A stretch of DNA of 64,000 nt from contig BDSL01000002.1 of NCBI GenBank assembly GCA_003116995.1, positions 1,386,001 through 1,450,000 of the forward strand. Reading direction: 5' to 3'. This DNA comes from Yamagishiella unicocca. Taxonomy: Eukaryota > Chlorophyta > Chlorophyceae > Chlamydomonadales > Volvocaceae. Of this stretch, positions 11,666-22,963 are shown in pieces (the first letter of the stretch is position 1; the number at the start of each line of letters is the position of its first letter). Both the position numbers and the translations under genes were made by a program. The notes under the pieces were generated by a model. The model was not told the DNA's origin, searched no databases, and saw only the letters and a list, made by a program, of their open reading frames with translations.

Positions 11666-14600
11666 TTACGCGGCGGGGGCCTCCTCGGCGGGGGGAGCGG
11701 CGGGCCGCTCGATCTTGGCGCCCACCTCCTCCGAGTAGTCGCCGTGCACCTCCATGAGCTTGGTAATGTCAAACTTGGGTGCCTTGAGGACCTTCACCTT
11801 GCGGATAAAGGTGTTCTGTGCGGCAACATTTGCAGGAGGAAGGGCGGGCCCACGAAGGACGCGTTCAGGGACACGCAGCAGTCGAGACGTCAAGGGAACC
11901 AGAGACCTGAAGCGGAACAATGACAGCCAAACGTCTGAGGAGGGATACACGGAGCCGCTGTCTACTGTCCCGCTCTGCGACTGCGTCATTCTGTCTCCGT
12001 CTCTCAGCAGTAATCAGCTTGGGAAGAACTAGCAGCGCGTGACCCCCCTCTCACCTGCAGGGGGTAGATGCCCTGGCACGACTTCTCAATGTCCTTGCCA
12101 ATGGCCTCCGGGATGAGCTTGGCCACAAGCTCCTTCAGGTCGCAGCTGGTCGCCTCGCGGGTGATAATCTCCGTCATCTTCTTGCGGATTTGGCGGATCT
12201 GTGCGGTTTGGGGAACGGGGAGCGAGCGATTAGTTAATCGTCGGCGGCAATAGGTTTGTACGGCGACATTTGGAGCCTGTGTGATGCAGCGATGTCTGGG
12301 TTCTCTACGCGTCATCCGCACTGGGAGCGTTGGGCGAGAACGTGACGCAGAATGAGCCCCTTGCTCCGCTGTCTCGAAAACCCCAACCGGTCGGGGTGCT
12401 GCTCCTCGCCCCTCGCGCATCGCTGCCAATCGTTGTCCCTTTCCCCCCACTGCAAGTCATTGCCTGACGCCTGAAAATATCCATCAGGCAGTTTCGCCAC
12501 GTCTGTTTAAGACTCTCACAGCATCCACGCACTTCACCCATCGTACCCTAACCGAACCTCATTTCAGCACCGCATGTCCACACACGCATCGGCATTAAAT
12601 CCTTTTACGTTCCGCACATCATCTCGTGCTCGCAAATCAATTTCTACCGCTAGAGCTCCTTGACTTGCTTGCCCAGGAAGCTCTTGCCCTGGTCAGCCAT
12701 ACACGGACGAATTCCCAAATGTCGCTGCCAGCCATTTCGACTGAAAATGCCAGTCACTGCTGCAGCGAGGTTTAAACAAGCAGCAGCCTTCAAACCCGCC
12801 ATGCCGATAATCTATCGGAACGTAGCGCCCCAACATTCCACGGAGTAGAGAACGCGAGGCGATAAAGTCAGAAGCTCCAAGCAGACCAATCCAGCCGTGC
12901 CCGGTTATGCACTCCCACGCCATCCACGCGCTGTCCCACCCTTGACGACAACGCCATGAGCCTCGACCATTGCGTCCTGTACAATCCCGCGGGTAGACAG
13001 CTGCGGCGGCCGTCCTCGCCTGCGCTAGCAACCACTGTTGTCGCTGACACCGTGTAATGCTGACGTTATAGCCCAGACGCCAACTGCGCCATGTCGCTTG
13101 CCAGAGCAAGTGTCGCCGCAGCTGCTGCTCCAGATATAACGTTATGTGATTATCCAAGCGTGAACACATATGCTCAAGCGTGCGCTGCAACTGCCCCCAG
13201 CACGCAGTGACACCGACGCGCTGCTCCATCGTCGATAGTTGGCGAGAGCAGTCAATACACTGCAACTGCTTTGCACATCCAGCCATGTCCAATTCGACGC
13301 ACAGGTCGTCACTTACTATACCACAACCGTATGCATCGCCTCAAGCTTTCTTTCGTCGTGGCCCTTTCACATGCTTCCATCTTTTTGTACGCAAAAATGC
13401 ATATCATGGATGCCAGGTTTGCGAATTGGTCAAGCAATTAGGTTTCCAGCCCCCCTCCCGCTGTCCTCAGCGTAACAAAAAAGTGGTGTAGCGAGAGAAT
13501 GTGCGTCAGCCACAGTTGCTGTAGCTGACGCCTCCATCGCAAGCTCCGGTAGGTCGTCGTTCCGTGATGTTATGTTAGCGGTGTACAGGCATTACTAATT
13601 TCAGTATTTGATCCTTCCCGGCGTCACAGAGTTTGCCCACTCACCCGATGTGCTTTTAAACCATCACGGCTGGCCCCATCCCCCTGCCCAACATCGCGCA
13701 TGCAGGACTGACTTGGCAAGCGTCCCCGTCGCCCGATCACACGTCCCCATCCAGCTGCGCACCTGCGCGCTCTGGGCGTAGCAGGTGCGCTTGATCTGGC
13801 CCTGGCGCTTCTTGGTGAACGAGATGCAGAAAACGCGCAGCGTGTAGCCGTCCGTGGTCTTGACGTCCACGTAGGCCTCGATCAACGTCTGCCACTTGCG
13901 GACCAGCGAGCGGAGCTTGTCCGTCGTGAAGTCCATGCCCTGCGAGCAGCACCGGGCCCCGCATGGGGAACGATCACGCCACGGCATCGCCATTCCGATC
14001 CCCCGAGCATTTGCGTGGAGTAGCGGCCAATACACAGCGTCTGAGCCGTAAAGCATGTAGCTTTCCGGCTGCCAGTTGAGCCGCCAGGCAGCGTGTAGCC
14101 AGCTCTTTACAGGTCTGAAAGTGCCATTTGGATTGAAGGACGTATGCTGTTGCTCCTTGCGGCAACCAAGAGTCCCTCCGCGGACCAAGCGCCCCATAGC
14201 TGCGCTCGCTGCTTGCGCAGCTTGAGCGGCAGCTCCATCAGTTCGCCAGGGCTGCTGCATCGTGTCGTCTGCCACTTTGTCGATTCCCCGCCACGGATGT
14301 TCGCCCCTTTTAAGTCCGCGCCAGCCGCTGGAAAAAAGCCGCGCCAGCCTGCTTATATACAGCTGGTGTATAAGCCAGTGAAAACTACGCCTGCTGCTTG
14401 CCGTGGCCGCGGTCCAAGTTTGTAGTGCGCGCCGGCGCCGCCTTGTCGGCTGGCGCTGATACAAGCAGCATTTGCAACTAAAAGCATTCAAACCATGCCC
14501 AACTCACCCAGAAGTTAGTGAGGCAGTTGCGGCCCTGCACGTCCTCAACGCGAAGGCGCATCTTGCGGAAGGCATCGTCCTCGTTCTGCATGGCCAGGCA

Positions 14601-15071
14601 AGGATGCATGATATCCCTCAGCGATGATCCCGAACATGGTCTATAAACGCAAGGTATCAAGGAAAGCCGCGTCTGGCATTTATGCGCGCCGTGCCGCCGT
14701 CATTACCTTCTGCAGGTCGGCCAGAGAGACCTCGAACACGCGGCCCTTCAGCGCCTCCGATGCAATCTGCAAAGAGCAAAACATGCGTTGGCTAAGCTGG
14801 ATCATCTATGCTGTTAAAATGCTCGCGCCGCCCCGATGCTGACCTTGGTACCCTGCGTCCTGGTCACCAGGGTCTTGCCCACATTGCGGACGCTGAATAC
14901 AGTGGGCGCCTTGATGTCATACCAGTCCTTCTTGGCGAAGGGGTCCGAGCTGCGGAAGCGAATGACGATGTTAGCGGGGGGCTAGGCCTGGCACGCGCAT
15001 GGGGCCACTTACGCCTTCTTCTTGCCTCCCTTCTTCCCCTTGCTAATGCGCTTGTTCTTGCCGACAGCCAT
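11666..15071 (-). CDS. RPS3A: 40S ribosomal protein eS1 (RPS3A), 257 aa
   Basis: Seven exons: 15071-15013, 14949-14844, 14766-14707, 14585-14508, 13939-13763, 12198-12055, 11815-11666, giving 258 codons in frame. The protein starts [19 protein letters not shown] and runs through [76 protein letters not shown] and [15 protein letters not shown], all close to eukaryotic eS1. The length matches the family (about 260). The acidic, Ala/Pro-rich tail EERPAAPP-like end differs from animals, as in other algae. It is a structural component of the small ribosomal subunit. The intron between exons 13939-13763 and 12198-12055 is unusually long at 1,564 bases. I looked for intronic C/D snoRNA boxes and found no convincing pair. 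Confidence 0.97.
12650..12700 (-). other. Possible small exon or 16-codon ORF in the long RPS3A intron
   Basis: The minus strand has ATG then 15 more codons reading [15 protein letters not shown] and a stop. An AG sits just before GGC AAG, so the piece could also be a terminal exon joined in phase 0 to the upstream RPS3A exon, giving a truncated alternative protein. Codon use is gene-like, but the piece is short and could be chance. Confidence 0.25.
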
Positions 15072-15353
15072 GTTTGCTGCCCGGTAGTCAACAAGCAAGC
15101 TGCTGACCAAAAGAGGGAAACGAATGCGACCCCACCGACTTGTTAGTTCCCTAGTTAGCTCCAGGGGCGGCCGCCTACCGAGCACTTCATTCCCTTTGCA
15201 GCTGTACTTTTCTCTTATTGCATACTGTGTAGAACTATATTCGCTTCAGATGAAAGGTTGTGAATGGTTTTGTCTGCCAAAGGCTAGAAGTTTGCTTGCC
15301 TTTAGTTCTGCACCTCCCCACTCTTAATGTATATACGTCACGAAGCTACTCCA

Positions 15354-15570
15354 TCAATTCCTGAAGGCCTGCTTGAATTTATCGTTGTTGGGCAGGAGGG
15401 CCAGCATCATGAAGCCCATCAAGTTTTTGTTGTCGCTCACCTTGGAACAACGGAGCAGACGGGGCCAGAGTTTTGTGCTGCGACTTTGGATACTTTTCTG
15501 CGGTTGCGAGCAGTTTGTCAGCTCTGATGGTGTTGCTGGGGTTCAGCCGGTTCTGCCGATCATGGCTTGA
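15354..15570 (-). pseudogene. Frameshifted coding fragment of unknown identity
   Basis: Two adjacent minus-strand stretches read like protein in different frames. The upstream part (15552-15442) includes NPSNTIRADKLLATAEKYPK and ends PSAPLFQ. One base later a second frame (15440-15354) begins VSDNKNLMGFMMLALLPNN and ends FKQAFRN with a stop. The single extra base at 15441 separates them, with no room for an intron. This fits a decayed gene or processed copy, the last part of a gene with a sequencing indel, or a mis-drawn exon boundary. I do not recognise the family, and no further exons are visible upstream. Confidence 0.4.
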
Positions 15571-16332
15571 AGACGGAAAGCACGGAATGCTGCGTCACAT
15601 GCCATCACCGTATCCCGTTTTCATACCCCGGCATGGCACTATGACCCTTCTATAGGACAGGCCCCCAGCGCCCGTCCAGCCGTCGGGAACCGTGAAACAT
15701 GTGGCTTACAGTACCAGGAGCACCACGCTATTGTCAGCCTTGGATATGGACTCGTCTGGTTTGTAGAGCACTAGTCCTGTCTGCCTGAGGCGGAGCAGCC
15801 CATGGGGATTTGCCGCTCACTCACAGGAGCATACGGGTGGGACATGCATTCTTACTGGTGCCTAGAGGTACAGTTCGCCCTCCATCCTGTTACGAGGCTG
15901 TTCGCATGCTGGAGGCGAAACATTCTGGCCGCCACTTGCAGAGCAGGTACTGCCGTCCCATGCCGTCACGGGCACACATCCTGTGTATGGGACGGTGGCG
16001 TGGCACTGGCAAGACACGCCAGCAGGCGTGTGCGTAGTATTTGTGTCGTGGCGTACGCACGCTGCACGTCTGGGAGTTACAGGCTTACTGTGACAGGCAC
16101 GCCTCATGTGTCTTCCCCCGTCCACCCCGTGGCCCGACTGTTACCTGAGCCCCTGCGTACCGATTGCTAGGCCCAGCCCGTGTCAGCCGGTGGGATATGA
16201 GCCGGGCAGCTTCACGCCGCACACGCCATGCCATTAAGAATTGCGTTCGGTGATGCGTCCAAGAGTCCTCCCTTCCGAAGCTGGCGTCCGCTGTTGTAAC
16301 CCAGTTGCCGGTTATGTGATGACGATGTCACG

Positions 16333-16475
16333 ACGCAGCACGTAACATGCAATCCAGGTGCCGGTTCCGCTGCCAAGTCGTCGGTTGGCTCACCCAACCT
16401 GCACAGCACGCGGTGTGTCGTGCCAGCTGGTAGCGGAACCGGCACCTGGGTTGCAAGGTACGTGCTACGTTTTGG
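16333..16475. repeat. Imperfect inverted repeat, about 46-base arms
   Basis: The left arm (16333-16378) and the reverse complement of the right arm (about 16426-16471) match over about 46 bases with about seven mismatches, including 18 identical bases CCAGGTGCCGGTTCCGCT. The loop is about 47 bases. A third, partial direct copy of the arm (TGTAACCCAGTTGCCGGTT) lies just upstream near 16294. It could be a small foldback element, a miniature transposon end or a hairpin RNA precursor. Confidence 0.6.
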
Positions 16476-18051
16476 CAAGCCGGCACCATCGCCGCCCCGA
16501 AACCAGTAGCTCTGGTCGCGTGCGAAGTTTCTCCCGAGCGGCCGCTGGCCCAATGCTAAGGTTTCTTGCAATGTATGGGAGTCATTACTATTCGCTGAAC
16601 CCTGTAGCCTTCTTTGCCCACGTATCTCAAGCTGCGTTGTCACTTTTGATGGGCTTCGGTTAGGGTCGGTCGTGGTCGGTAGCCCTAATGAGCACCGCGA
16701 CCATCTGGGGTGCCGGGCAGGGGGCAACGTGAAACCGGCCGAGATAGTCTCTACTAGTCCTTACAGTCATTACGCTCACGGACAGGGTACTTGCAGGCAG
16801 TGCGATGGGTCGAGGCGGGTTGAGGTACGGGCGGGTAACCGCGAGTAAGCGACTTTACCTCCATTCTTGTCATCCCGAGTGCATAATCTGTTTGGTAAGG
16901 GGCATTGACGCAAGTCAAGGAAAAGGCAACCACGTTGTAAGCTTGGGCACCAGGGTCTGCGCACCAGTTCTCCAAGCCAGCACGCTGCTGAGTCCCCATT
17001 CGAACTTCTAGCATTGGCATGTTCAAGGGACTGCGCCGTGAGGCAATCTATTACTTTTCCAGGCCCTGTTGTGGCAGTGTTATTAGTATGGGAGTGAAGC
17101 GGCGTTTTGGGCGCTCGGGGTTGCCCTTCCTAATCAGCGCGAAGCTTATCCTTGGCACCAATCGACGTACCAGTGACGACCATTGTGCCGAGTATGTTTG
17201 CATTGCCATCTCGTAAAACCAAAATGCAGGCCCACCACCCGGAGAAGGTAACTTAAGTGAGCGTATGTTGATTCGCGCGACCTAAGATGAGTGCCGCAGG
17301 CCCATGGGTCGGCACAGAGGCGTGAACAAGACGCGACAAGCGACGGGGAAAGACAATCGCTGCCAGTACCTTTCAACCACGTTCGATGCCGCTTTCGGCG
17401 CATATAATCCCGTGGGACCGTTGGGAGTTGTCTTCTGTACTTCGCACTAGCTGATGACAGCCATTAACTATCCCGCAGCAGCTTCGAGTGTTGCCAGGTC
17501 AAAGCGTACTAGCTGTTGGTGTTAAGAGCTACCTCTGTCGTGCTGTCTTCAGGTTTACCCGCGCAGGTGCCCATTGCTCTCGATCCGGCCCCTGTTGTAA
17601 CGGTTACGGCCCCTGTCGCAATTCCCACGTTGGACGTACAAAACACTACGCCTGTCTGGAGCCCACTGTAACGATTACAACAACTACGCCATTAACGAAC
17701 TTGAGCACAGCCACGCATAGCAGGTACCGTATAAAGCTTTCGGGTGACCTTAGGGTAGCAATTCACCACGACTATCGGCAACTGAGGATGGCTCGACTAT
17801 ACACAAACGAGGACACGTTTCGGTTTAGCCTCCCGATCTGGTGAGCTGCGGAGTCATCGAACGTGTTTGCGAGGCCCAAGGGCAGCGTTCCCAAAGTGCC
17901 CCCTTCCTGGGTTAACTAAGGCCCTTCCCTGCTGCCGCCCCTCCCATTCGCGACCAGTCGCCGCGGCAGCGGCTTCTCGGGCTTCATCGGAACCGGCTTC
18001 CGCTGCCCGGCAGATGAGGATGTCGCATCGGAGCTCCCGCCGCCAAACGTG

Positions 18052-20442
18052 ATGCTGCGCAGCTGGTACTGGATAGGTGCGCCGCGGGGGCGAGGCAGGG
18101 TGAGGTTGGGGACGCGCAGAGCAGCGCCCAATGGACAGCTGCTGATGCCGACCAATGCGGCGACTCGCGGCTGCAAGTGCGGGAGTAGGTCGTCCGTTGC
18201 ACAGTCGCCAGGCCTGCTCAGGTGCACCCTGGTGAAAGCGTGTGACAGCTGCATGCTGCTGACCCCAGTAGGCATCCGAAAAAAATGAGTGGAAGCCGGA
18301 GCAGCGAGGTACACAAGCAGTGGCCGCAAGCACCGCCGAAACGACACGCACTGTCGGCCGCGGCGTCATGGGCCCTGCCCTTCTGCTGCCGGGCTTCTCC
18401 GGGCCGCGGCTAGGACCGCAAACGGCGACCCATCTCGCCCTATCTTGTCCTGTCCCTGGTTAGCAATGATTCCGCGCCTGAACACCACTAGCCCCTCCCC
18501 CGCCTGCTGCCCTACGCCTCCCCTCCATGCTCTCCAGTTCTCCACCATGCGCCCAAAGACCCTTCCCTTTGCTCACTAACAGCCCCCGCTCCTGACAGTC
18601 CCGTTGCGTAAAACGGTTTTTTATACACCCGCTCCTGACACAGACGAGACAAAGGGCCTCCTGGGCCAGACCAACGTGAGCGCCAAGCAGCTGCGCCCCG
18701 ACTTCCTGCTGCGCGAGGGACAGCCCGGCCACTACGAGAAGCGCTTCCAGTGGCCCTGGCCGCAAGTCACCCCGGAGAGGCTGCAGGTACCGTAAGCGCA
18801 CGGACGGGTATCGCTGTGTTGCCTAGTTAGGTGTGCCGGGTGCATGATCACCCTGCGACTCCATACATGCATTTTTCCCGCGGAGGGTTGCGGCTTGGCA
18901 GTAAATGAACCCACTCGCTCAGCGGTAAACTAACACATGCCAACCCTGCCCTCTCACCACCACCACCGTTAGGAGGGTGTGTGTGTGCAGCGGGATGAGG
19001 CCGCCCCCGACACCTGGAGCGAGCACCCCGCCACGGTGGGCGCCTACGTGTTTGGCGCCGGCAGCGAGGGCGGCTTCAACGGCTACCTGGGGCTGCCGGG
19101 TACGCCGGCTGAGGTGCAGCGGAAGCTGCCCGAGGGCTCTGTGCCGCCCGCCAGCCGGCCCTGGGCGCTGGAGCTGTTCATCAAGGTTCGCGGTGTGCGG
19201 GGGCGAGGGCACTGGTGTGAGGGCACTGGTGCGAGGGCACGTTGTTGGGCCGCTAGGGCCTCAGCTGCGGAAAATGTACGTGTTGTGGAGGAAGGACCGG
19301 CGAGTGTGGCCGGGCGCCACTGCCTCGTTGGGCCCCATCACACGATGCAAGGCCGCAATGGCCCTTGCCCCCATCACCACCACCACACCACCGTCACCAC
19401 CCGACGCACCCACACCCCTGCGGGCACGTACGTCCCACTACGCAGGACGGCACGATCGGCCGCTGGGCTGCGATACCCAACTTCGACACCACCACCGGCA
19501 GGCTGCAGGCAGTGGTGCTGATCAAGGAGATGCATACGGACACGGACCCCGCCACACCGCACGTCCTGGACCTGCTCCTGCCCCTGGTGCCTCCGCCTCG
19601 CGCGGCACTCCCCGCCGACACCGCCGGCTGGCTGCCTGCCGGCACTCCGGGCACCGCCGTGCGGACATTCGTGGGCGACGGTGGCGAGGTGATGACCGAG
19701 GAGGGGCTGGAGGCACAGTGGACGCCGCCCCAGCCGGGAAGGTACGGGAGCGGAAAGGAAGGGGGCGGTGCTGACGGGCAAGGGGTGGAGCGAAGGGCTC
19801 AGAGGGTTTTGCGGCAACTGTCGGATGGGTTGAGAAGGAGTGTATGCAAGGAAACCCGTGGGTCGGCAGTGAAGAGTAAAGTGGTTAGGAAACGTTTGGT
19901 ACACACGTGTAAATCTTTCATGCTGGAGGACTTGGTTTAGGTAAGTCAACCCCGAGGTGGAGTGTCGACACCGGCTGCTATTGTCGAGGAGGAGTGTAGG
20001 CATGTGTCTGCCTGGGAAGGGCGCACGGCGCGGTTTGAGGGGACGGCGCCAGCGGAAGTAGCGCACGATGGAATGGTCGGCGGTGGTGCCAAAATTGGCT
20101 GCTGCGTCCTGCACGTTAGCGTCTCTGCTCAGCCGCTCGCTGCGCGCGGCAAGCCGCCCTTACTTGCGTGAACCTCCTCGCCTTCCTGTCCCTTACCCGG
20201 ATGTGCTCCGGAACCCTGTTCGTCGCATGATTTGATTGCTCGCGTGCAGGGGCCATTCCCTGATGCGCCTGCCGGACGAGACCTACCTGCTCCACCCAGA
20301 CAACATCCTGCAGTTCGACGGCCCGTCCGTGTTTGAGTTCGGCAGCAGGCAGACGTCCGGCGGCCGTGGCTTCCAGCGCGTGATACTGCGCTTCGATGCG
20401 ACAGGCGTCTTCGAAGAGGTGCGGCACGAGAGCTTCACGTGA
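18052..20442 (+). CDS. Unrecognised conserved-looking protein (about 290 aa or longer)
   Basis: Exons with consistent phase: 18052-18076 (possibly longer upstream), 18644-18786, 18973-19185 (or from 18991), 19446-19741, 20250-20442. The protein begins MLRSWYWIDETKG and includes FLLREGQPGHYEKRFQWPWP, FNGYLGLPG, a domain-like run LELFIKDGTIGRWAAIPNF, then LPDETYLLHPDNILQFDGP and a C-terminal end FDATGVFEEVRHESFT. The alternating charged/hydrophobic pattern of the last exons suggests a beta-rich fold; a lipocalin-like (DUF3598-type) barrel is possible but I cannot show it. The third exon ends at an unusual donor, CAAG followed by GTTCGC. The first exon frame continues upstream to a stop at 17917, so an earlier exon could exist. 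A TGTAA lies at 20916. Function unknown. Confidence 0.6.
19845..19865 (+). repeat. Core of the dispersed repeat inside an intron
   Basis: AAGGAAACCCGTGGGTCGG lies in the last intron (19742-20249) of the plus-strand gene, in sense orientation. Only the core is recognisable. Confidence 0.35.
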
Positions 20443-21163
20443 GGGGAGCTGGGTGCCATGATCGCAGGAGGGTTGCGCAGCTGTCAGGAGACATGGACGG
20501 GTTACCCGCCGCCAGCTTTAAAGCCCACTCGGGTTTTGTCGGGTAGGACTGTGCTCGTGAGAGGCTTTGGAGAAGCGCGAGTCACGGGCTTCACCTTATA
20601 ACCGTTGTCTGGAAGGGTTGGAATAACGGTTGGGGGTTGGGAGGGTTTTGGTTGCAGCCCAAGGAGCATGATCTATGTGCCTGATTGCCCTAGAAGTCCC
20701 TAGCTACGCCAATCACTTGAGTTACATGGCGTGGTGCAGTTTGGTGCCGCCTGTTAAGGTTCGTGACGGATGGAGTGTGAAGCCAACATTGGGAGCTGAG
20801 CTGTTGACACATTCCGTTGCGTTGCAAAATAGGGAAATCTCTACAGTGTACCTTAACGAGGAATGGTCCATGTATGATGGTTGCGTTGGGCAGAGTTATT
20901 CCTGCAGGATTTCACTGTAAATAACGAACAACTACCGATAGCCTGTCGCCGGATTCCTCCGTCCTGCCGAACAAGCATGGATCGGAGTCTTGCAGGATGT
21001 TAGGTAAACTGTATGATTACGCTCAAAACGATGGGCCAATCTGCGCCATCGTGAATCCATCTTCGGAGCGGACGTCTGGGCCACAGGTTTGACGCAAGCT
21101 GAACGACTTTCCATGCATTCCCGCAGCAATTTTCTACACCATACCTTTAGAATCCTATACAAA
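20443..21163. other. Intergenic, 3' UTR and promoter of next gene
   Basis: No gene supported. It contains the probable 3' UTR of the upstream gene, with a TGTAA at 20916-20920, and the promoter region of the DUF4079 gene. An 81-codon plus-strand frame at 20675-20920 has no domain and ends in the TGTAA itself. Confidence 0.6.
20916..20920 (+). terminator. Candidate poly(A) signal TGTAA
   Basis: TGTAA about 475 bases past the stop of the upstream plus-strand gene, the first good match to the algal poly(A) motif on that strand. Assigned by position only. Confidence 0.4.
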
Positions 21164-22963
21164 ATGCAGCTGCAACGCTCCATCCGGATTGCCTCCGTTG
21201 CCGGCACGCCCGGCCGCGTCGCCGTGCGGCAGGTGATGTGCGTGGCCCGCCCGCAGCAGAAGGTCGCAATTGCCAAACGCGAGACCAAGCTTAACTCGAC
21301 CGCAGTGCCGCGTAAGACAATTGTCGAAATTTCCTGCTCGCCGAAAAGGATCATGGCTGAATTAGTCCTTCTCCTTGCACAGTTTTCACCATTGCCGCTG
21401 CGGACGCTATCTACCAGTTTCTGCTTCCTCAGGCGGAGTACTTCAAGACCCTGAACCTTCCCGAGGTACGCTCCGCCTTGATTCTGGGCGTGCTATGCTT
21501 GCACGCTGACCGCGTTCCTCTGTTCCTCGTGTAATCACAGCCTCTCATCCACTGGGGCCACCCGGGCAACATGGCAGTTGTGCTCTTCGCTATGGGCGGC
21601 TACGGGGCCGCCTACCTGGGCTGGCAGATCCGCACGTCCACCGATGGGGTAAGGTTTGTGGAGTGTTTGCGGCCGTGGGTGGGCCGAGGCTGCAAACCCA
21701 TGTCCCTCGACGCCACTGTTCCGATATTCTTCAACACTGTGTTGCGCCTTGCCAGGCCGATGTGTGTTAACGCCCACATCTACAGCAGCATGCAAGTGGA
21801 TAGGCTGGCTCACCTGTTCCTCATTGTAGCTCCTGCTCGCTTGTCCGGTTGCCCACGCACGACACAGGACGTGGTCGCCAAGGCCAAGGACATGCACCCC
21901 AAGGTAGGAACTGCGGACCGAGCCACTGCAAACGTAGCTACTTGTGGCAGGTGCTCGACACGGTGGATCCATACCACTCATGAGGCACAGAACAAGCCAG
22001 CCAAGCCGTTTTTCGCTTAGCTCATGCGACTTTGTAGGCACTAAAGCCCTTGGAGAATCTCGGCTTCATGTTTGAACTTGTTGAGGACTCGCGCGCTGCT
22101 TGGCAGCGCAACCTTTGCTCCTTCTGATCTTCTGCCCGATCCACGCTCACTCCGCCCCCTGGTCCCTCTTCCAGCTGGCTGCGGGCATGTTCTTCTTCTT
22201 CGCGCTAGGTGCCATGGGTGGCATGATGTCCCTCATCATGCAGGACAGGCCCATCTTTGAGAGGTGGGTTGCGCGCCGGGGGGGGGGGGTAGGAAGGTCG
22301 CAGAACCCAGAGAAGGGCAGGGCGCTGCACCCATCCCGCTGGAAGTTACCGGTAAGGGGCTTACGGCCATATTAGGTCCTGCCATGCCCAGCGTACAAAC
22401 AGTCACACAGAACTGGCTGCGCTGGAGCCCACTGTTATGAGCACTACTGCCATAACAGCAATCGCTATACTGGATACGGTTCGATACGGGCACCGATGTG
22501 CCCTTCACCCCTCCCCCCCCTCCTCGTGTTCAATCTTACCCTCCCCGGCAGCCCTCACGTGCTAACCGGCCTGGCTGGCCTGGGCCTGCTGGGCGTCCAG
22601 GCGCTGCTGCCCCTCGCCTTCGCCAGCGGCACCGGCGAGGCCCGCACAGCGGTAGGTGTGCGGGTGGCCGGCCGTACAGCGTTCCATAGGAAGGCCATGT
22701 ACCATAACGGAGCCAGTGCGAATCCCACTGTCCCACCACTGCGAGCCGAAGCAGGCCGAAGACATCCGCTTCTGCGCGGGTGTTCGCATCCCTCTGGTAG
22801 CCTAGTTTCCGACATTACTGTACTACATCCTTCCGCTTTAAGTAAATTGTCTTTTCCCTTCACCCCGCCTGTGCCATCGCAGCACGCTTACCTTGGCAGC
22901 GGTATCATGGCCCTGTTCCTGGTGCATGCTGCGCTGGGACTCAACTTGGGCCTCAGCATTTGA
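21164..22963 (+). CDS. DUF4079-family chloroplast membrane protein (214 aa)
   Basis: Seven exons: 21164-21311, 21383-21465, 21541-21648, 21868-21903, 22175-22263, 22552-22651, 22883-22963, 215 codons in frame. The first about 48 residues, rich in Arg, Ala, Val and Ser (MQLQRSIRIASVAGTPGR), look like a chloroplast transit peptide. The mature part has LIHWGHPGNMAVVLFAMGGY, YLGWQIRTS, AKDMHPK, a hydrophobic run AAGMFFFFALGAMGGMMSL, IFESPHVLTG and a C-terminal GSGIMALFLVHAALGLNLGL. This order, with about four membrane helices and conserved His residues, is that of the DUF4079 proteins shared by cyanobacteria and plant plastids. Their biochemical role is not known to me. The gene is convergent with CHLG. 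A TGTAA lies at 23306. Confidence 0.88.

Larger units (their letters stand above)
15072..18051. other. Long gene-poor region between RPS3A and the next plus-strand gene
   Basis: About 3 kb with no confident intact gene. It holds the RPS3A promoter side, a broken coding fragment at 15354-15570 and an imperfect inverted repeat near 16333-16475. The region 17400-17850 has scattered short repeats built on GTAACGGTTAC and CCACTGTAACG. A possible 5' extension of the next gene lies at 17920-18051. Confidence 0.5.

Noticed and set aside
12693..13292. 199-codon minus open frame inside the long RPS3A intron
   Set aside because: Composition is Trp/Cys/Arg-rich and not protein-like, with no domain. It lies wholly within an intron.
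11666..15071. Intronic box C/D snoRNAs in RPS3A
   Set aside because: I looked for TGATGA followed by CTGA at suitable spacing on the transcript strand and found no convincing pair.
22037..22086. Exon-like stretch (ALKPLENLGFMFEL) in the DUF4079 gene
   Set aside because: Family proteins join HPK directly to the GMFFFF helix, and including it would need a weak GTTGAG donor.
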